Positions 1 to 8,678 of a stretch of DNA of 64,000 nt are shown one piece after another; within the stretch, counting starts at the first letter, position 1; each line of letters opens with the position of its first letter. This DNA is from Pseudoclavibacter sp. Marseille-Q3772. Its GTDB lineage: Bacteria; Actinomycetota; Actinomycetes; Actinomycetales; Microbacteriaceae. The stretch lies in the NCBI RefSeq assembly GCF_916618895.1, contig NZ_OU745391.1:1178001-1242000 (forward strand). Reading direction: 5' to 3'. A program made the translations under genes and the position numbers. The notes under the pieces are model-generated. The model ran no database searches, had not been told where the DNA came from, and saw only the letters and a list, made by a program, of their open reading frames with translations.

Positions 1-480
1 GGTACCGAGGTAGTTGTTCGCATCATTCGTGGTGACCTCGAATGCTGCGGATGTGGGGGTCTCGGACACTGCGCTCGTCAGGTTTTCGGAAAACTCATCG
101 GGGAAGGTCACGGCGAAGTAGAACTCGCCGGATTCGACACCGGACTTTGCGGTCTGCTCATCGACGAGCTGCCAACCGATGCGGCCATCCTTGACGAGTT
201 CATCCGCGACCTCATCACCGAAGTTCTGAAGTTTGCCGTCCACCATCGCGCCGTCGTCTTCGACGACGAGCGCGGCCGGTACGGTTTCGAGGTTTCCCTG
301 CGGGTCTTTGTTCGCCCAGAGATAGACGCCGGCGTACAGCAGCGGCACGCTCATCAGCGCGATCAGCGCGATGACGTTAAACGGGCGGGAGAAGATGCGG
401 GCGAGTTCGCTGCGCACGAGCTGCAAGAAACTCGTTGAGCGCACGAACTGCGAGAGTCGATCGTTGTGGTTTGGAGTCAT
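1..480 (-). CDS. YhgE/Pip-type membrane protein, N-terminal part (runs off the left edge)
   Basis: The gene reads leftward and is cut by the window edge, leaving about 160 N-terminal residues. After a basic start (MTPNHNDRLSQFVRS) comes one hydrophobic segment (VIALIALMSVPLLYAGVYLW), then a hydrophilic domain beginning near VPAALVVEDDGAMV. One N-terminal membrane helix followed by a large extracytoplasmic domain is the layout of YhgE/Pip proteins, which carry an ABC-2-like membrane domain at the far end; that end is not visible here. The ATG overlaps the stop of the upstream gene (ATGA), so the two are translationally coupled. The pair is divergent from a TetR gene that probably represses it. 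Family assignment is fairly secure. Substrate is unknown. Confidence 0.75.
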   Translation of the reverse strand, partial: MTPNHNDRLSQFVRSTSFLQLVRSELARIFSRPFNVIALIALMSVPLLYAGVYLWANKDPQGNLETVPAALVVEDDGAMVDGKLQNFGDEVADELVKDGRIGWQLVDEQTAKSGVESGEFYFAVTFPDEFSENLTSAVSETPTSAAFEVTTNDANNYLGT

Positions 481-1226
481 GATGCTTGAGTTCCCTCTGT
501 CGACGAGGAAGACGAACTGTTGACAGGTGCTTCTCGCTGGAATGCCATGGGCGCCTCTTCGGGCGCCAGGTGGATGTGGTCGGCTTCGTTGAAGTGGTCT
601 CGCAGGATCTCTTCTGCCGCTGTCGTACCGGTGATGCACAGCACGGCGTACCCGCGACTGGCGACATGCTTGCTGTATTCGTACACATCGCCCGCTGCAC
701 CGCCGTGTCGGTCGGGGGTGGTGATGATGACGGCTTCGGTTTCCGGGCGCAGTAGCGCCAATTCGGTCAGCGCCACCATCCGCACGCTGGGCGGCAGCTC
801 GATCATGTGCCAATCGCTGTAGTCGCTGATTCCATGCCGGTCGAGGAACCGCTGCACGCGGCCCGCGGTGGCCACGCGGCCGATATAGGTGTATTCCTCG
901 GCGACGGTGCGACGCAGCGTGACGTAGTCATCTGGTTCACTCACCGTCGGGGCATCGACAATCGCGATCCGCTGTTTCAATTTGCCGCGCAGCCGGCGAC
1001 CGTTATAGGTGACCTTCCCGCGCGAGGGGCGCATCTGCCCGCCGGCGACTAGCGCCAGCACTGTTGGCGCCTGGTCGGTTGGGCATGCCTGTACCGTCAC
1101 TTCGCCGGAGCGAACTGTGAAGCTAGTGACCGGCAGGATGGGGCGGCGCGTGCCTACCTGAACCTGCTGCAGAGCAATCTCCACGACGGTTTCCTCTCGA
1201 GTTTCAATGGCCGGCGATACATTCAT
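477..1226 (-). CDS. ABC-ATPase-like protein lacking nucleotide-binding motifs
   Basis: About 249 aa from ATG 1226; a TTG at 1247 is an alternative start. The order of elements follows an ABC nucleotide-binding domain: a Q-loop-proximal stretch LVAGGQMRPSRGKVTYNG resembles the usual segment after Walker A, and VALTELALLRPETEAVII resembles the stretch from signature to Walker B. The motifs themselves are missing. The P-loop position reads ACPTDQAPTVLALVAGG, with no GxxGxGKS/T, there is no LSGGQ, and the Walker B end is VIITTPDR without Asp-Glu. It is coupled by a 4-bp overlap to the YhgE/Pip gene. I infer a non-hydrolysing partner or regulator of that membrane protein. The C-terminus is Ser-rich. 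Confidence 0.65.
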   Translation of the reverse strand: MNVSPAIETREETVVEIALQQVQVGTRRPILPVTSFTVRSGEVTVQACPTDQAPTVLALVAGGQMRPSRGKVTYNGRRLRGKLKQRIAIVDAPTVSEPDDYVTLRRTVAEEYTYIGRVATAGRVQRFLDRHGISDYSDWHMIELPPSVRMVALTELALLRPETEAVIITTPDRHGGAAGDVYEYSKHVASRGYAVLCITGTTAAEEILRDHFNEADHIHLAPEEAPMAFQREAPVNSSSSSSTEGTQAS

Positions 1227-1262
1227 CGAATCCGGGTGGTACGGCAACCAAGATTAATCTAG

Positions 1263-1276
1263 ACTGACCAGTCAGT
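1263..1276. promoter_or_regulatory. Probable TetR operator between divergent genes
   Basis: Inverted repeat ACTGAC-CA-GTCAGT with perfect 6-bp arms, in the short gap between the ABC-like/YhgE genes (-) and the TetR gene (+). Position and symmetry fit the operator of the adjacent TetR regulator. Binding is inferred. Confidence 0.65.
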
Positions 1277-1318
1277 GCAAGAATTAATTTGCTGCACCCA
1301 GCCAATCGGGAGGGAACC

Positions 1319-1894
1319 ATGGCGCGCCCCAATCGTACTCGAGAACTGATCCTTGATGCAGCCGTTACGCTCGCCGCCGACCAGGGCATTTCATCCACCT
1401 CAATGGATGCAATTGCCGAGCAGGCGGGCGTAGCCAAGGGTTCGCTGTACTACAACTTTGCGAGCAAGGACGAGCTGTATTCGGCGGTGTTTACCCATAT
1501 GCGCGAGCGGATCGAATCTGCGCTTGCCGAAGCGCGCGAGGCCGATTCCCAAGAAGGCTCACCCGCCGCCCGCGCCACCCGAGCACTCGTCGACGTGTTC
1601 TTCGAGGCTCCCAATGCCGCCCGTCTCGCAATCGTTGAACTGCTACGCACCGATCGCGCCTGGGCCGACAACGCCCGAGCACTCCGAACCTCGCTCGTAG
1701 CCGAGTTCAGCCGTGCCATCCGCGCGTCAAAACCGAACCTGGATCGCGAGTTCGATGCGGATACGGCAGCAGTCGCCCTCCTTGGCGCGGTGCTCATGTC
1801 ATCTCTGGACTGCATCGCTTTCCGCGCCGAAACCTCGAAAACCGGACTCATTGCATCCCTCGAACACCTCGCAGAACACGGACTCGCCCACTAG
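1319..1894 (+). CDS. TetR/AcrR family transcriptional regulator
   Basis: 191 aa from ATG 1319, which has an excellent ribosome site (GGGAGGGAACC) directly upstream; an in-frame ATG at 1289 has none. The N-terminal helix-turn-helix is typical: TRELILDAAVTLAADQGIS, then MDAIAEQAGVAKGSLYYNF, then FASKDELY. The rest is an all-helical ligand-binding domain with no recognised ligand. It is divergent from the YhgE/Pip pair, and the palindrome 1263-1276 lies between them, so it most likely represses both that pair and itself. Confidence 0.9.
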   Translation: MARPNRTRELILDAAVTLAADQGISSTSMDAIAEQAGVAKGSLYYNFASKDELYSAVFTHMRERIESALAEAREADSQEGSPAARATRALVDVFFEAPNAARLAIVELLRTDRAWADNARALRTSLVAEFSRAIRASKPNLDREFDADTAAVALLGAVLMSSLDCIAFRAETSKTGLIASLEHLAEHGLAH

Positions 1895-1995
1895 GGGAAC
1901 CATCAGCGGGATGGAGTAGACAGAAGGTAGCGCTGCGCACACGCGCGACGATCCATTCGGCACTCCGAACAGCGTCACAACCAGAGAGGATCACA

Positions 1996-2880
1996 ATGTC
2001 CACCCGTTTCGCCAACATCACCGTGCTTGGCACCGGCGTCCTCGGCTCGCAGATCATCTTCCAAACCGCGTACTCCGGTTTCAACGTCGTCGCCTACGAC
2101 GTCTCCGAGGAAGCGATTCAGGCACTGCCCGCTCGCTGGCAGCAGCTTGGCGGCTACTACCGTCACGACCTGAACTCGACCGATGAGCAGCTGCAGGCTG
2201 CAGTCGACCGCATCCGTGCAACCACCGATCTCGCCGACGCCGTTAAGGACGCCGACCTGGTCATCGAATCGGTACCGGAGAACATCAACATCAAGCGCGA
2301 TACCTACACCAAGCTGTCCGAGCTTGCTCCCGAACAGACGGTGTTCGCATCCAACTCCTCGACGATGCTGCTGAGCGATATGGCCAGTGCCGTGAACCGT
2401 CCGGACAAGTTCGCCGCGCTCCACTTCGCAAACAATATTTGGCGCCAGAACATCGCCGAGATCATGGGTCACGAGGGCACCGACCCTGAGGTTTACGAAG
2501 AGCTCGTGCGCTTCGCCGAGGCGATCGGCATGGTCCCCGTGCGCGTACTGAAGGAACAGCCCGGTTACGTGCTCAACTCGCTGCTCGTGCCACTGCTCGG
2601 CGCTGCCGCCGGACTCCTGGTCAAGGGCGTCGCTGACCACAAGACCATTGACCTCACCTGGCGCAAGGCCACCGGAGCACCACTGGGCCCGTTCATGATC
2701 TACGACATCATCGGCATGATGACCCCGTACAACCTCGCGCTCTCGCGCGCCGAGACCGATCCCGGTCAGGCAGCATGGGCGAAATACCTCAAGGAGAACT
2801 ACATCGACCAGGGCAAACTTGGTCGCGCCGTCGGCGAGGGCTTCTACAAGTACGACGCTGAGGGCAACATCGTCGAGTAA
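1996..2880 (+). CDS. 3-hydroxyacyl-CoA dehydrogenase (3-hydroxybutyryl-CoA dehydrogenase type)
   Basis: 294 aa with ribosome site GAGAGGATCACA before ATG. The N-terminal Rossmann fold has ITVLGTGVLGSQI and, 20 residues on, the acidic strand end VVAYD, which favours NAD. DADLVIESVPENINIKRD and VFASNSSTMLLSDM are family hallmarks; the latter carries the catalytic-loop Ser/Asn region. FAALHFANN holds the catalytic His. The C-terminal domain contains the GYVLNSLLVPLL and GAPLGPF segments. Length matches short single-domain HBD proteins. The expected reaction is NAD-dependent oxidation of 3-hydroxyacyl-CoA to 3-ketoacyl-CoA in the cytoplasm. A terminator follows, so it is probably monocistronic. 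Confidence 0.85.
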   Translation: MSTRFANITVLGTGVLGSQIIFQTAYSGFNVVAYDVSEEAIQALPARWQQLGGYYRHDLNSTDEQLQAAVDRIRATTDLADAVKDADLVIESVPENINIKRDTYTKLSELAPEQTVFASNSSTMLLSDMASAVNRPDKFAALHFANNIWRQNIAEIMGHEGTDPEVYEELVRFAEAIGMVPVRVLKEQPGYVLNSLLVPLLGAAAGLLVKGVADHKTIDLTWRKATGAPLGPFMIYDIIGMMTPYNLALSRAETDPGQAAWAKYLKENYIDQGKLGRAVGEGFYKYDAEGNIVE

Positions 2881-2896
2881 CGTTCGACGCTTCTGT

Positions 2897-2930
2897 AGGA
2901 GGTCGTCCGACAGGGCGGCCTCCTGCTGTT
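2897..2930 (+). terminator. Intrinsic terminator after the hydroxyacyl-CoA dehydrogenase gene
   Basis: Stem AGGAGGTCG / CGGCCTCCT (one G-U) with a 10-nt loop, followed by GCTGTTTTCC. Confidence 0.75.
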
Positions 2931-2997
2931 TTCCCACCTTGACCGGGTAAAATTGTTGATTAGGCAAAGGAGCAGCCCGGGGAGATTCAGGCAGAAC

Positions 2998-5202
2998 ATG
3001 ACAGCGACACACTCGTCGAACAAATCGTGGTTGCGGGTGGTTATTCAAGCGCTCATCATCCTGGTGTGGGTCATCACCGCCGGGATCGGTGGCACCATGT
3101 TTGGGCGCGTGAGTGAAGTCTCAACGAACGACCAGACGGCGTATCTGCCGAGCAGCTCCGATGCTTATACCGTGCAGCACAAGCTGGAAGAGTTCACCGG
3201 TTCGGATGCGCTCCCGGCAATCGTCGTCTACACGAGCGATTCGGTGATCACGCCCGAGGCCGCCGGGGAAGTCTCCGACGCCTTGACGGCGCTCAATGTC
3301 GAGGGTGTAGAGCCGTCATCATCGCCGGTGATTCCGTCCGTGGACGGTAAAGCGCTTCAGGCGTTCATGCTGGTCGATAGCGATGCCGAGGTTGCGGATG
3401 CGGTGACAGCGTTGAGTGAGCGCGTCGCGAAAACCACGCCCGAGGGATTACAAGGCTTCGTGACCGGACCGGCCGGGTTCTCTGCCCAGATCGCCCAGGG
3501 GCTTGCATCCATCGACGGCCTATTGCTGGTCGTCGCGCTTGCCGCGGTGCTGATGATTTTGCTCTTCGTGTACCGCTCGGTACTACTGCCGATTGTCGTG
3601 CTGGCGACCAGTATGTTCGCACTGTGCGTGGCGCTATTGGTGGTGTGGTGGCTTGCGAAGGCCGAGCTGGTGACGCTCAGCGGCCAAACCCAGGGCATCC
3701 TATTCATCTTGGTGATTGGCGCCACTACCGACTATTCGCTGCTGTATGTCGCGCGTTTCCGGGAGGCCCTACGCAGCACCAATAGCACGGCCGATGCCAC
3801 CAAGATTGCCTGGCGCGGCTCGCTGGAACCGATCATCGCCTCTGGCGGTACCGTCATCGCCGGGCTGATGTGTCTGCTGTTGAGCGAGCTGAAGTCCAAT
3901 TCGACGCTGGGCCCGGTAACCGCGACCGGAATCGGGTTCGCGATGATTGCCGCGCTCACGCTGCTGCCGGCGGCACTGTATCTGCTTGGCCGTCGCGCAT
4001 TCTGGCCGGCCGTACCGAAGTTTGAACCCGAAGTGGTTGCTGCTGAGCACGGTATGCCGTCCAGGGGCATGTGGGCCCGGATCGCGAGTGCCGTGAAGCG
4101 TCGCCCGCGCCTGATTTGGGTGGTTGTCACCGCGGTCTTGATGATTGGTGCGTTGGGGCTGCCGCAATTGCGCGCCCACGGGGTGCCGCAAAGCGATATG
4201 GTGGCGGGCGCGAATGAAGCCCGCGACGGGCAGATTGCACTGGGCGAACACTTCCCCGCCGGTGCCGGCAGCCCGGTCATGCTGCTCATTGATGAGGGTG
4301 ATATCCGTACGGTTGTCTCCACGCTCGAGGCCAACGATGGTGTGGAGCAGGTCATAGGCGTTTCGGCTGACTCCCCCGCCGGTTCGGTGCCGGTGACTCC
4401 GGACGGTCCGCAACCACTTGACCCACGCACGCCGAACGCACCGGCGTTGACGGTGGTCGACGGTCAGGTACTGCTGCAGGCGACGCTCAGCGATGCACCG
4501 GATTCGGATGCTGCGGCATCGACCGTTCGCGATCTGATTGATGAGCTCGGCGATACCGCAAAGATCGGCGGGGTGACTGCCACATCGATTGCGACCACGG
4601 ATGCGGGTGTGCACGATAGTTTCCTCATCATCCCGGTGATTCTCGCGGTCATCATGGTGATTTTGATGCTGTTGCTGCGGGCGATCTTGGCGCCGGTACT
4701 GCTCATCCTCTCCACGGTGCTTTCCTTCGCCACAGCGCTTGGTGTTTCAGCGATCGTGTTCAATCACGTCTTCCAGTTCCCGGGTTCGGATCCGGCGGTG
4801 CCGCTGTATGCGTTCGTGTTCCTAGTGGCGCTCGGCATTGACTACAACATTTTCTTGATGACCCGAGTGCGCGAGGAAGCGCTCGAGCACGGCACTCGCA
4901 GCGGCATCTTGCGGGGGCTGGTGATCACCGGTGGGGTGATCACTTCAGCTGGCGTGGTGCTTGCCGCCACATTCGCGGCGCTTGCCGTTGTGCCCGTCGT
5001 GTTTATGCTGCAGGTGTCGTTCATCGTGGCATTCGGCGTGCTGCTCGATACCTTCGTCGTGCGTTCGCTGCTGGTGCCCGCGCTTGGTTATGACATCGGC
5101 CGGGCGATCTGGTGGCCGTCAACGCTTCGGCACAAGCAGGACACGGATGCGATCGATCTGCAGCGGATCAGCGCACCGGAGGCAATGCACTCAGACAACT
5201 GA
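2998..5202 (+). CDS. MMPL family RND-type membrane transporter
   Basis: 734 aa from ATG 2998; a TTG at 2953 would add 15 residues but overlaps a promoter-like TAAAAT. The protein shows the two-fold MMPL architecture. One N-terminal helix (VVIQALIILVWVITAGIGG) is followed by an extracytoplasmic domain and a helix bundle containing GATTDYSLLYVARFREAL. A second half repeats this with another soluble domain and a bundle containing LGIDYNIFLMTRVREEAL. The paired DY motifs are the proton-relay region of MmpL proteins. Substrate cannot be read from sequence; lipids or drugs are typical. The FUSC gene follows 77 bp downstream on the same strand. Confidence 0.88.
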   Translation: MTATHSSNKSWLRVVIQALIILVWVITAGIGGTMFGRVSEVSTNDQTAYLPSSSDAYTVQHKLEEFTGSDALPAIVVYTSDSVITPEAAGEVSDALTALNVEGVEPSSSPVIPSVDGKALQAFMLVDSDAEVADAVTALSERVAKTTPEGLQGFVTGPAGFSAQIAQGLASIDGLLLVVALAAVLMILLFVYRSVLLPIVVLATSMFALCVALLVVWWLAKAELVTLSGQTQGILFILVIGATTDYSLLYVARFREALRSTNSTADATKIAWRGSLEPIIASGGTVIAGLMCLLLSELKSNSTLGPVTATGIGFAMIAALTLLPAALYLLGRRAFWPAVPKFEPEVVAAEHGMPSRGMWARIASAVKRRPRLIWVVVTAVLMIGALGLPQLRAHGVPQSDMVAGANEARDGQIALGEHFPAGAGSPVMLLIDEGDIRTVVSTLEANDGVEQVIGVSADSPAGSVPVTPDGPQPLDPRTPNAPALTVVDGQVLLQATLSDAPDSDAAASTVRDLIDELGDTAKIGGVTATSIATTDAGVHDSFLIIPVILAVIMVILMLLLRAILAPVLLILSTVLSFATALGVSAIVFNHVFQFPGSDPAVPLYAFVFLVALGIDYNIFLMTRVREEALEHGTRSGILRGLVITGGVITSAGVVLAATFAALAVVPVVFMLQVSFIVAFGVLLDTFVVRSLLVPALGYDIGRAIWWPSTLRHKQDTDAIDLQRISAPEAMHSDN

Positions 5203-5279
5203 CCCCATCCACTACTCAAACTCACGGGACTGCGCCGATTACATCCCTTCCGTACAATGACACGTCGGAAAGGAGCGTA

Positions 5280-6386
5280 ATGACGGCAGGTACCCCGCAG
5301 CCAGGAGCAAAGGCATCGGCTGGGAAACCTGCAGGATTATTCGCTGGCATCGCGCTCTTCGACGCATCACGACCCACCTACGAGGCTGCGGTTCGCGCAT
5401 CCCTCGGCTTCCTGGTTCCGGTCCTTACGCTCTACCTCATCGACCGGATGGACCTTGGCGTGTATGCGGCGATGACCTCGTTCACGGCGTTCTACGGGCG
5501 CCGCGAGCCGTACCGGACGCGCTGGTTGTCGGTGGCTACGGTGGGGGCTGTCCAGGTGCTGTGTGTGCTGCTCGGCGCACTGATTTCATCTGCCGGAGCA
5601 CCGCTGTGGCTCTTGATGGTAAGCGCTGCCGGGGTGACGCTGATCACGCTGCCGTTGAGTTTCGGTATGCAATTGATCCCGAAGGGGTCGATGTTCTTCC
5701 TGTTCGCGCTACTCGCTTGCGCAAATGCACCGGTACCACCGGAGGGCCTGCCGATCGTTGCGATCACCGCGCTGGCGACCGCTGGGTTCAGCTGGTGTGT
5801 GGCGATGTCGGGCAGGTTGCTGCGGGCAGTTCCCGCTATTGCCACTCGCTTGCAGCCGCTGCCGCATGAACCGGTGCGGTCCGTTTCGAATGCGCTGGCT
5901 GCCGAGGTGCGCTCGCTCACGATCGCCGCGATTATCGGGATGACGGCTGCCGCGCTGATCGCTTGGTCGTTGAATCTGGCGTCCCATCAGTATTGGGCGG
6001 TGATTACGGTTGCCGCGATTTTCGCGACGCCAACGGCGATGCGTTCCTTCGAGCGGACGCTACACCGAGTCGCCGGCACCCTGGCCGGGGTTGGCTTGGC
6101 TGCGGCGCTATTCAGCGGCAACCCGCCAACCCTGTATGTGATCATCGTGTGCGCCGTATGTCAGTTCATCCTTGAGGTCGTGGTGGGTCGCCACTACGGT
6201 GTTGCCCTCACCTTCATCACACCGGTGGCGATCGGTGCGTCGAACCTGCGGCTCACCACCGATTGGGAGACACTCTTCGTGGACCGCTCCCGCGAGACAC
6301 TCCTCGGTGCAGCGTGTGCGGTCGTAATCATCATCGCGGTGCGCTGGCAGCTGCAGCGCACCGGCAAGCTGACATCGGCGGCGTGA
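5280..6386 (+). CDS. FUSC family integral membrane protein
   Basis: 368 aa from ATG 5280, preceded by CGGAAAGGAGCGTA, a clear ribosome site; earlier in-frame starts overlap the MMPL gene. Two bundles of hydrophobic helices occupy roughly residues 35-170 and 215-350, joined by a polar stretch near RLQPLPHEPVRS. The second bundle contains SHQYWAVITVAAIFATPT followed by RTLHRVAGTLAGVGL, the hallmark of FUSC/YccS/aromatic-acid-exporter proteins. Likely role: efflux of small organic acids. It ends 13 bp from the convergent flavoprotein gene with no obvious terminator hairpin. Confidence 0.8.
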   Translation: MTAGTPQPGAKASAGKPAGLFAGIALFDASRPTYEAAVRASLGFLVPVLTLYLIDRMDLGVYAAMTSFTAFYGRREPYRTRWLSVATVGAVQVLCVLLGALISSAGAPLWLLMVSAAGVTLITLPLSFGMQLIPKGSMFFLFALLACANAPVPPEGLPIVAITALATAGFSWCVAMSGRLLRAVPAIATRLQPLPHEPVRSVSNALAAEVRSLTIAAIIGMTAAALIAWSLNLASHQYWAVITVAAIFATPTAMRSFERTLHRVAGTLAGVGLAAALFSGNPPTLYVIIVCAVCQFILEVVVGRHYGVALTFITPVAIGASNLRLTTDWETLFVDRSRETLLGAACAVVIIIAVRWQLQRTGKLTSAA

Positions 6387-6399
6387 GCCACCTAACCGA

Positions 6400-7536
6400 C
6401 TATTCCATCACCCAGCCGGGGAACCGCTTGAGTGAGAACGCGCTCGGCGGTTCCGCATCCTCGGCAATGATCGTTGCGACCAGCTCACCGATGGCGTTAC
6501 ACATCTTGAACCCCTTGCCCGAGAACGCACTGGCGACGAACACTCGCTGGTTTGCATCCGCCCAGTCGAGGATGAAATCCCGGTCGATGGAATACAGCTC
6601 GGGGTAGACCGCGGTGCGCACCGGCACTGGGTGGACATTACGCAGGATGCGCGGTACGAGCTGTTCGCAGTCTTGAAGGTCCTCGATCGTGGCCTGGCCG
6701 TCGTAGGCGATGCCATCGAACTCGGCGGGTCTTGGTTCGGTAAGACCCGATACTTTCACATGCAGTCCGTCGAGCGTTGGTGCGCCGTAGACGTGGAAGT
6801 CGCTACCCTCGCGGATGAACACGGGCATCTCGCTCGGACGGAAGGCTTCCGGCGAGTCGGGCTGGAACCAGGTCATCACCTGCAGCGTTGGGGTGGTGAA
6901 TGGTTTGAGTTGCGGGAGGATGCCGCTGGTACGAGCGCCGGCGGCGACCACGACTCGATCGACTTCCCAGCTCTGGCCGTCTTCAGCAGTGATTGTCACG
7001 CCGTTTGAGTGTGGGATGCATTCGGTCACGGTCGCGGCGATGTGTTCCGCACCGAGCGCCTCGGCTCGATCAAATGCGTCACGGACGACGAGGTCGGTGC
7101 GCACGAATCCGCCGCAGGCGTCGAAATAGCCGACGTCGCCATCGGTTCGAGTGAATTGCGGGAAGCGTTCGTCGAGCTCCTTGCCGCGCAGAACCTTGTG
7201 GGCGACATTGAATTGGTCAGCGTATGCCTGCAGACCGCGGGCGTAGTCGGAGTCTTCGGGGACGAGCGCCAGTGCACCGCATTCCCGGAATGCGGTGGGC
7301 AGGCGTTCATCGAGTGCTCGCCAGAGTTCATACGCTCTCTCGATGAGCGAATAGTAGGCACCGCCTTCGCGGTAGAGGCGCCGAAAGAGGCGGGTGTCGC
7401 CGCCGACTGCCGAGAGGTCATTGGCGACGCCGAAGGCTTCAAAGCCGAGCACCTCGTATCCGCGCTGCTGGAGTTCGACCGCGGTGAACGCACCGACGGA
7501 GCCGAGGCCAATCACACCGACCCTGGTTCCAGACAT
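6400..7536 (-). CDS. FAD-dependent amine oxidase, sarcosine oxidase / N-methyltryptophan oxidase type
   Basis: 378 aa from ATG 7536, which is 8 nt behind GGGAG; a GTG at 7542 is also possible. The N-terminal FAD-binding fold is RVGVIGLGSVGAFTAVEL. A DAO-family middle domain is followed by the C-terminal FAD motif FVASAFSGKGFKMCNAIGE, which resembles the FSGHGFK motif of monomeric sarcosine oxidases. In the characterised enzymes a Cys just upstream (AVCxYT context) carries FAD covalently; here the equivalent stretch reads RTAVYPELYSIDRDF, with Tyr at that place, so flavin is probably non-covalent. Expected activity is oxidation of a secondary amine with release of hydrogen peroxide; the substrate is unknown. 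Confidence 0.78.
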   Translation of the reverse strand: MSGTRVGVIGLGSVGAFTAVELQQRGYEVLGFEAFGVANDLSAVGGDTRLFRRLYREGGAYYSLIERAYELWRALDERLPTAFRECGALALVPEDSDYARGLQAYADQFNVAHKVLRGKELDERFPQFTRTDGDVGYFDACGGFVRTDLVVRDAFDRAEALGAEHIAATVTECIPHSNGVTITAEDGQSWEVDRVVVAAGARTSGILPQLKPFTTPTLQVMTWFQPDSPEAFRPSEMPVFIREGSDFHVYGAPTLDGLHVKVSGLTEPRPAEFDGIAYDGQATIEDLQDCEQLVPRILRNVHPVPVRTAVYPELYSIDRDFILDWADANQRVFVASAFSGKGFKMCNAIGELVATIIAEDAEPPSAFSLKRFPGWVME

Positions 7537-7573
7537 CGTCACTACTCCCTTCGCCTACTGGGCGCTGCGCCGA

Positions 7574-8611
7574 TTAGGTATCGGCGCCGGCGATCCGGTC
7601 GTGAATGCGGCGCAGATCCTCCATCAGCGATCCGATAAGAATCCACCGCCGGCCGCTGGGCGTGCGCAACTCCAACGGTGCGGTCAACGCCGGGATCGCT
7701 GAAGTCAACGGTGTGGGATCCACATCCGCTAAGTGCACGAGCAATCGAATATCGTGCGCAGACCGCCGCAGCTGTTCGGTGATATCGAGCACCATCGGCT
7801 CAGTGTGCAGCTCATCGTCATAGTGGTCATAGAACGCGCGCGTCATACCGATAACCTCGGTCACCGTGCCCCGAAGTCGGTTCTCGAGCAGCTCATCCAT
7901 CTCGGCCAGCTGCTCCTCATACCGCTTCGCCCACAGGTTCATCGTGAGCGACTCGTGAGCCTTCACCACCGCGGCCACCGAGGCGTCCACCATCGGCCGC
8001 AGCAACCTGGCCTCCAGCAACAAACCGCGCAGCGCTTGCTCGCTCTGCTTGCGCTCGAGCGCATCCGCGAGGCGCAGTAGCGAGTTCGATACCTCGCCAC
8101 CGAGCAGGGCAATCTTCTCGCGCGCCGGCTCCACCATCACCGGAGGAACGAGCAGCAGGTTCACGCCGAACGCAACGAGCGCCCCGAGTGCTGTCTCAAC
8201 CGTTCGCATCAGGGCAAACTCAGCACTCCCCGCCCCCATCGCAATCGCCAGCATCGAACTGATCACAACCTGGTTGGTCATCCCGGTGCTGAATCTCGCC
8301 AACCAACTGATTACCAGAGACAGCGTCACCGCCACCAGCACCACCGCACCCGTAATGGGCAGCACGAGCGAGATCAGCGATGCAATCAGCACACCAGCGA
8401 TCACCCCGAGGCTTCGCTCGACCCCCTTCGAGAACGACTCGTTCACACTGGGCGCGACGATCAGCAACGCCGCAATCGCAGCGAAGATCGGCATCTCCAC
8501 ACCGAGCAGCAACCAACTCAGCAGCCAAGCCAGCGTGATTGCCAGGATTGACTTCCCCAATTGCATGGCGGGGATGCGGGAACTCGCCAAGAAGGTTGAA
8601 GTGATCCGCAT
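7574..8611 (-). CDS. Aromatic acid exporter / FUSC-like membrane protein
   Basis: 345 aa from ATG 8611. Six hydrophobic helices fill about residues 15-155 (SILAITLAWLLSWLLLGV, IFAAIAALLIVAPSV, SLGVIAGVLIASLISLVL and so on). After VNLLLVPPVMVEPAREKI comes a long cytoplasmic helical tail rich in charged residues. This half-size layout, one 6-helix unit plus a soluble C-terminal domain, matches the aromatic acid exporter family of Actinobacteria and Firmicutes. It is divergent from pabC, with 67 bp between start codons. Substrate is inferred only from family. Confidence 0.75.
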   Translation of the reverse strand: MRITSTFLASSRIPAMQLGKSILAITLAWLLSWLLLGVEMPIFAAIAALLIVAPSVNESFSKGVERSLGVIAGVLIASLISLVLPITGAVVLVAVTLSLVISWLARFSTGMTNQVVISSMLAIAMGAGSAEFALMRTVETALGALVAFGVNLLLVPPVMVEPAREKIALLGGEVSNSLLRLADALERKQSEQALRGLLLEARLLRPMVDASVAAVVKAHESLTMNLWAKRYEEQLAEMDELLENRLRGTVTEVIGMTRAFYDHYDDELHTEPMVLDITEQLRRSAHDIRLLVHLADVDPTPLTSAIPALTAPLELRTPSGRRWILIGSLMEDLRRIHDRIAGADT

Positions 8612-8678
8612 AGTTGTCAGAGTACTGCGCCAGGCTTGTGAACTCGGCTGTACGCACGTTCGAGCGTAGGCTAGAGCT

